Assembly: GCA_942636505.2 (NCBI GenBank)
Contig: CALOGB020000126.1
Coordinates: forward strand, 248,001-312,000
DNA from: an uncultured bacterium
Lineage (GTDB): Bacteria; Pseudomonadota; Alphaproteobacteria; Sphingomonadales; Sphingomonadaceae
Direction of reading: 5' to 3'
DNA: 64,000 nucleotides
A model generated the notes under the pieces. It saw only the letters and a program-made list of their open reading frames with translations, searched no databases and had not been told where the DNA came from. The translations under genes were made by a program, and so were the position numbers. Positions 62,151 to 64,000 of the stretch are shown here, piece by piece (within the stretch, counting starts at the first letter, position 1; each line of letters starts with the position of its first letter).

Positions 62151-63445
62151 GCCGACCAAGCCGCGATATCGTCCTGCTCCCCGATCAGCGCGAGGCCATG
62201 CGCGATCGAGGTCAGTTCACCACCGCTCATGATCGCCGCCTCGCCGAACCGCTCGACGAAGATTTGCCGGATGCGCGGGATCAGCGACGATCCGCCGGTC
62301 AGGAACACCCGGTCGATCTCGCTTTCGCTGACGTTCGCCACCTCAAGCGCCCGGTCGACCGCCGCCTCGATCCGCACGACATCATCAGCGATCCACCCCT
62401 CGAACTGCGCCCGCGTCACGTCCGCCTCGATTTCCAGCCCCGCGCCCGCAAAGTGGAAATGCGCATCCTCACCACTCGACAGCGCGCGCTTGAGCGACCC
62501 GACCGCATCATACAGCGGATAGCCAAGTTCGTTCTCGATCACCGCGATCATCCGCCCGATCGCGTCGGGGTCGACCGCGGTCTTCTGCAACCGCTCCAGC
62601 TCGGTCATCGTCTTGCGGTTGCGCATCAGCGCGAGGCGCGACCAATCCGCGAAATCGGCGAAATACGCGCGCGGAATCTCCAGTTCCTTGCCGAACGACT
62701 TGTACGCGCCGCCCTTGCCGAGCATCGGCAGCACCAGCCGGTCGAGGATCCGGTAATCGAACCGATCCCCCGCGATCCCGACACCCGCATGCCCGAGCGG
62801 CGTACAGCGTCGCGCAGCCCCCGGTTCGGCCACGCGCACCACCGAAAAGTCGCTCGTACCGCCGCCGAAATCGGCCACCAGAATGGTCGCCGGCTCGGTC
62901 AACCGTGTCGCATAGCTGTACGCCGCGCCGAGCGGTTCGTAGACGTAATGGATCTCCGCGCCGAAGCCCTTGAACATCGCGTCATAGCGCGTGCGGGCGA
63001 GCGCTTCGTCGGGCCGCGCGCCGGCATATTCGACCGGCCGCCCGACCACGATCCGGTGCGGCCGCGTGTCGAGCTTGCCGCCCGCATGTGAAATGAGCTT
63101 CTCGAGAAACAGCTGGCCCATCTCCTCGAAGCGATAGCGCTTGTCGAACACAGACGCCTGCTCGAACGTCTTCATCGCCGCAACCGACTTGAACGACTGG
63201 ATGAACCGGCTGTCGAGCGGATACTCCATATATTCGGCGATCGCCCACGGCCCAGCATCCGACGCGAGCCCCTTGCCGCTGTCGTCCTGCCAGAAACACA
63301 ACGCCGAGCGGAATACCGGGCTCGTCTCGGCGGGGGCGGCGAACGTCACAAGTTCGGGGGAACCGCCTTTGGTCCCGAGTGCCACGACGCTGTTGGTCGT
63401 GCCGAAGTCCAGCCCCAAGGCGGGGCCGCCAGCGTCCGTCTGCAT
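62147..63445 (-). CDS. Hsp70-family protein, YegD-like
   Basis: 432 residues, only the nucleotide-binding half of an Hsp70: phosphate 1 GLDFGTTNSVVALG, phosphate 2 LVADFGGGTSDFSVV, adenosine motif VFLTGGSSLIPRIR. No substrate-binding domain. YegD proteins of E. coli type have the same size and architecture. There is no known substrate; an atypical chaperone ATPase is likely. It is the first gene of a three-gene operon with ATGA couplings. The ATG before QTDAGGPALG is chosen because it sets the first motif at the usual distance. Confidence 0.85.
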   Translation of the reverse strand: MQTDAGGPALGLDFGTTNSVVALGTKGGSPELVTFAAPAETSPVFRSALCFWQDDSGKGLASDAGPWAIAEYMEYPLDSRFIQSFKSVAAMKTFEQASVFDKRYRFEEMGQLFLEKLISHAGGKLDTRPHRIVVGRPVEYAGARPDEALARTRYDAMFKGFGAEIHYVYEPLGAAYSYATRLTEPATILVADFGGGTSDFSVVRVAEPGAARRCTPLGHAGVGIAGDRFDYRILDRLVLPMLGKGGAYKSFGKELEIPRAYFADFADWSRLALMRNRKTMTELERLQKTAVDPDAIGRMIAVIENELGYPLYDAVGSLKRALSSGEDAHFHFAGAGLEIEADVTRAQFEGWIADDVVRIEAAVDRALEVANVSESEIDRVFLTGGSSLIPRIRQIFVERFGEAAIMSGGELTSIAHGLALIGEQDDIAAWSA

Positions 63446-63733
63446 CGCGTCGTCCTTCAATGAACGCGCGCCTATGCCGACGCGGGGTGCGGGATGGCAA
63501 CCCCATGCGTGCTTCGGCGGACCAGTTGAGCGGGTTTGGTTGAGCCGCGATCTATGACTGGATGACCGCACACAGCGGAAGCCCGCTAGAGAGTCGGTCT
63601 CCAGCAGTTTGCCTTTTTCCAAGCGAGCCGTTCGCCCAGATTTTATCGGGCACGCCCCTTTCCCGCGGACGAAACAAGACCGGTCCCTCGCAGCGTAACC
63701 AAACGCTAAGCTCTTGGGGATAAGCATGCCGCG

Positions 63734-64000
63734 ATGTTCGTATCGCTGACAGCGCGTATCACCACGATCGGGCTCATAGTCCTCATCGCGTTGGCGTCTT
63801 TGGCGGGGCTCCTCGCCGATGCGTCGTATCAGGCCAGCCAGAGCGTTCACTGGGCCGCGCATTCCGCAGGGATCATCGAGACGACCGAGGCGGCGTTGGG
63901 CGATCTGCGCGAGGCCGAATCCGGCCAGCGTGGCTTCGTCATCACGCGCGATCCGGCCTATGCGCGGTCGTACGCCGAACGTGTGGATAGCGCTGCCCGA
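63734..64000 (+). CDS. CHASE3-domain sensor protein, 3' partial
   Basis: The frame is open to the end of the window (89 codons seen). A membrane helix (IGLIVLIALASLAGLLADAS) is followed by a region ending in GDLREAESGQRGFVITRDPA, then YARSYAERV, the hallmark of the CHASE3 extracellular sensory domain. Such domains sit at the front of sensor histidine kinases, cyclases or chemoreceptors; which one cannot be seen here. The 288-base divergent gap before it shows no clear regulatory site. Confidence 0.8.
   Translation, partial: MFVSLTARITTIGLIVLIALASLAGLLADASYQASQSVHWAAHSAGIIETTEAALGDLREAESGQRGFVITRDPAYARSYAERVDSAAR

Overview
The window is a stretch of a GC-rich (by eye roughly two-thirds G+C) alphaproteobacterial chromosome, most likely Sphingomonas or a close sphingomonad. 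The signs are three TonB-dependent receptors, a PhaR-linked polyhydroxyalkanoate locus, CpdR beside an N-formylglutamate amidohydrolase, a lone CpaF ATPase, an alginate-export-type porin and many long intergenic palindromes. No phage, integrase, transposase or CRISPR array is visible. Most of it is metabolic and transport housekeeping; the unusual material is in the intergenic DNA and in a few odd proteins.

Layout. 1-7.1 kb: 3' part of ada, a membrane-anchored trypsin-like protease, cpaF, a retropepsin/PDZ protein and a GT39-like membrane glycosyltransferase. 7.1-10.1 kb: PHA locus (phaR, a short PHA-synthase-like hydrolase, thiolase). 10.1-14.7 kb: a large TonB receptor behind a LacI-type operator, with a prolyl-4-hydroxylase-like oxygenase. 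14.7-23.6 kb, minus strand: alr, then a cobalamin uptake operon (riboswitch, btuB, btuF, btuC, btuD), a second TonB receptor and a DUF4126 protein. 23.7-28.9 kb: SDR, msrB, a YagU-like protein, a hydrolase/beta-propeller fusion and a catalase-family protein. 28.9-33.6 kb: tRNA-Val(GAC), cpdR, N-formylglutamate amidohydrolase, mfd. 33.6-37 kb: galactose/galactonate catabolism (Gfo/Idh/MocA dehydrogenase, GntR regulator, dgoK, dgoA). 37-40 kb: bioF-bioD-bioA. 40-43.7 kb: PHB-depolymerase-like esterase, MATE exporter, two small proteins.

43.7-53.8 kb: a valine/isobutyrate operon on the minus strand (mmsA, isobutyryl-CoA dehydrogenase, hydroxyisobutyryl-CoA hydrolase, enoyl-CoA hydratase, mmsB) with a divergent LysR regulator, then a membrane protein and two acyl-CoA dehydrogenases. 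Every internal gap of the valine operon carries a long palindrome, and the mmsA/dehydrogenase gap carries a GIY-YIG nuclease gene squeezed between two related palindromes. 54-60.4 kb: alginate-export porin, dctA and divergent dctB-dctD; DctD lacks the GAFTGA loop. 60.4-64 kb: an Hsp70 - spermidine-synthase-like - AbrB-type operon joined by ATGA overlaps, and the start of a CHASE3 sensor.

The best candidate for something undescribed is the palindrome/GIY-YIG unit: at least four families of long dispersed inverted repeats share this window, two halves recur in new combinations, and one pair brackets and overlaps a small nuclease gene. This is an inference by analogy with REP sequences and their transposases, not a demonstrated system.
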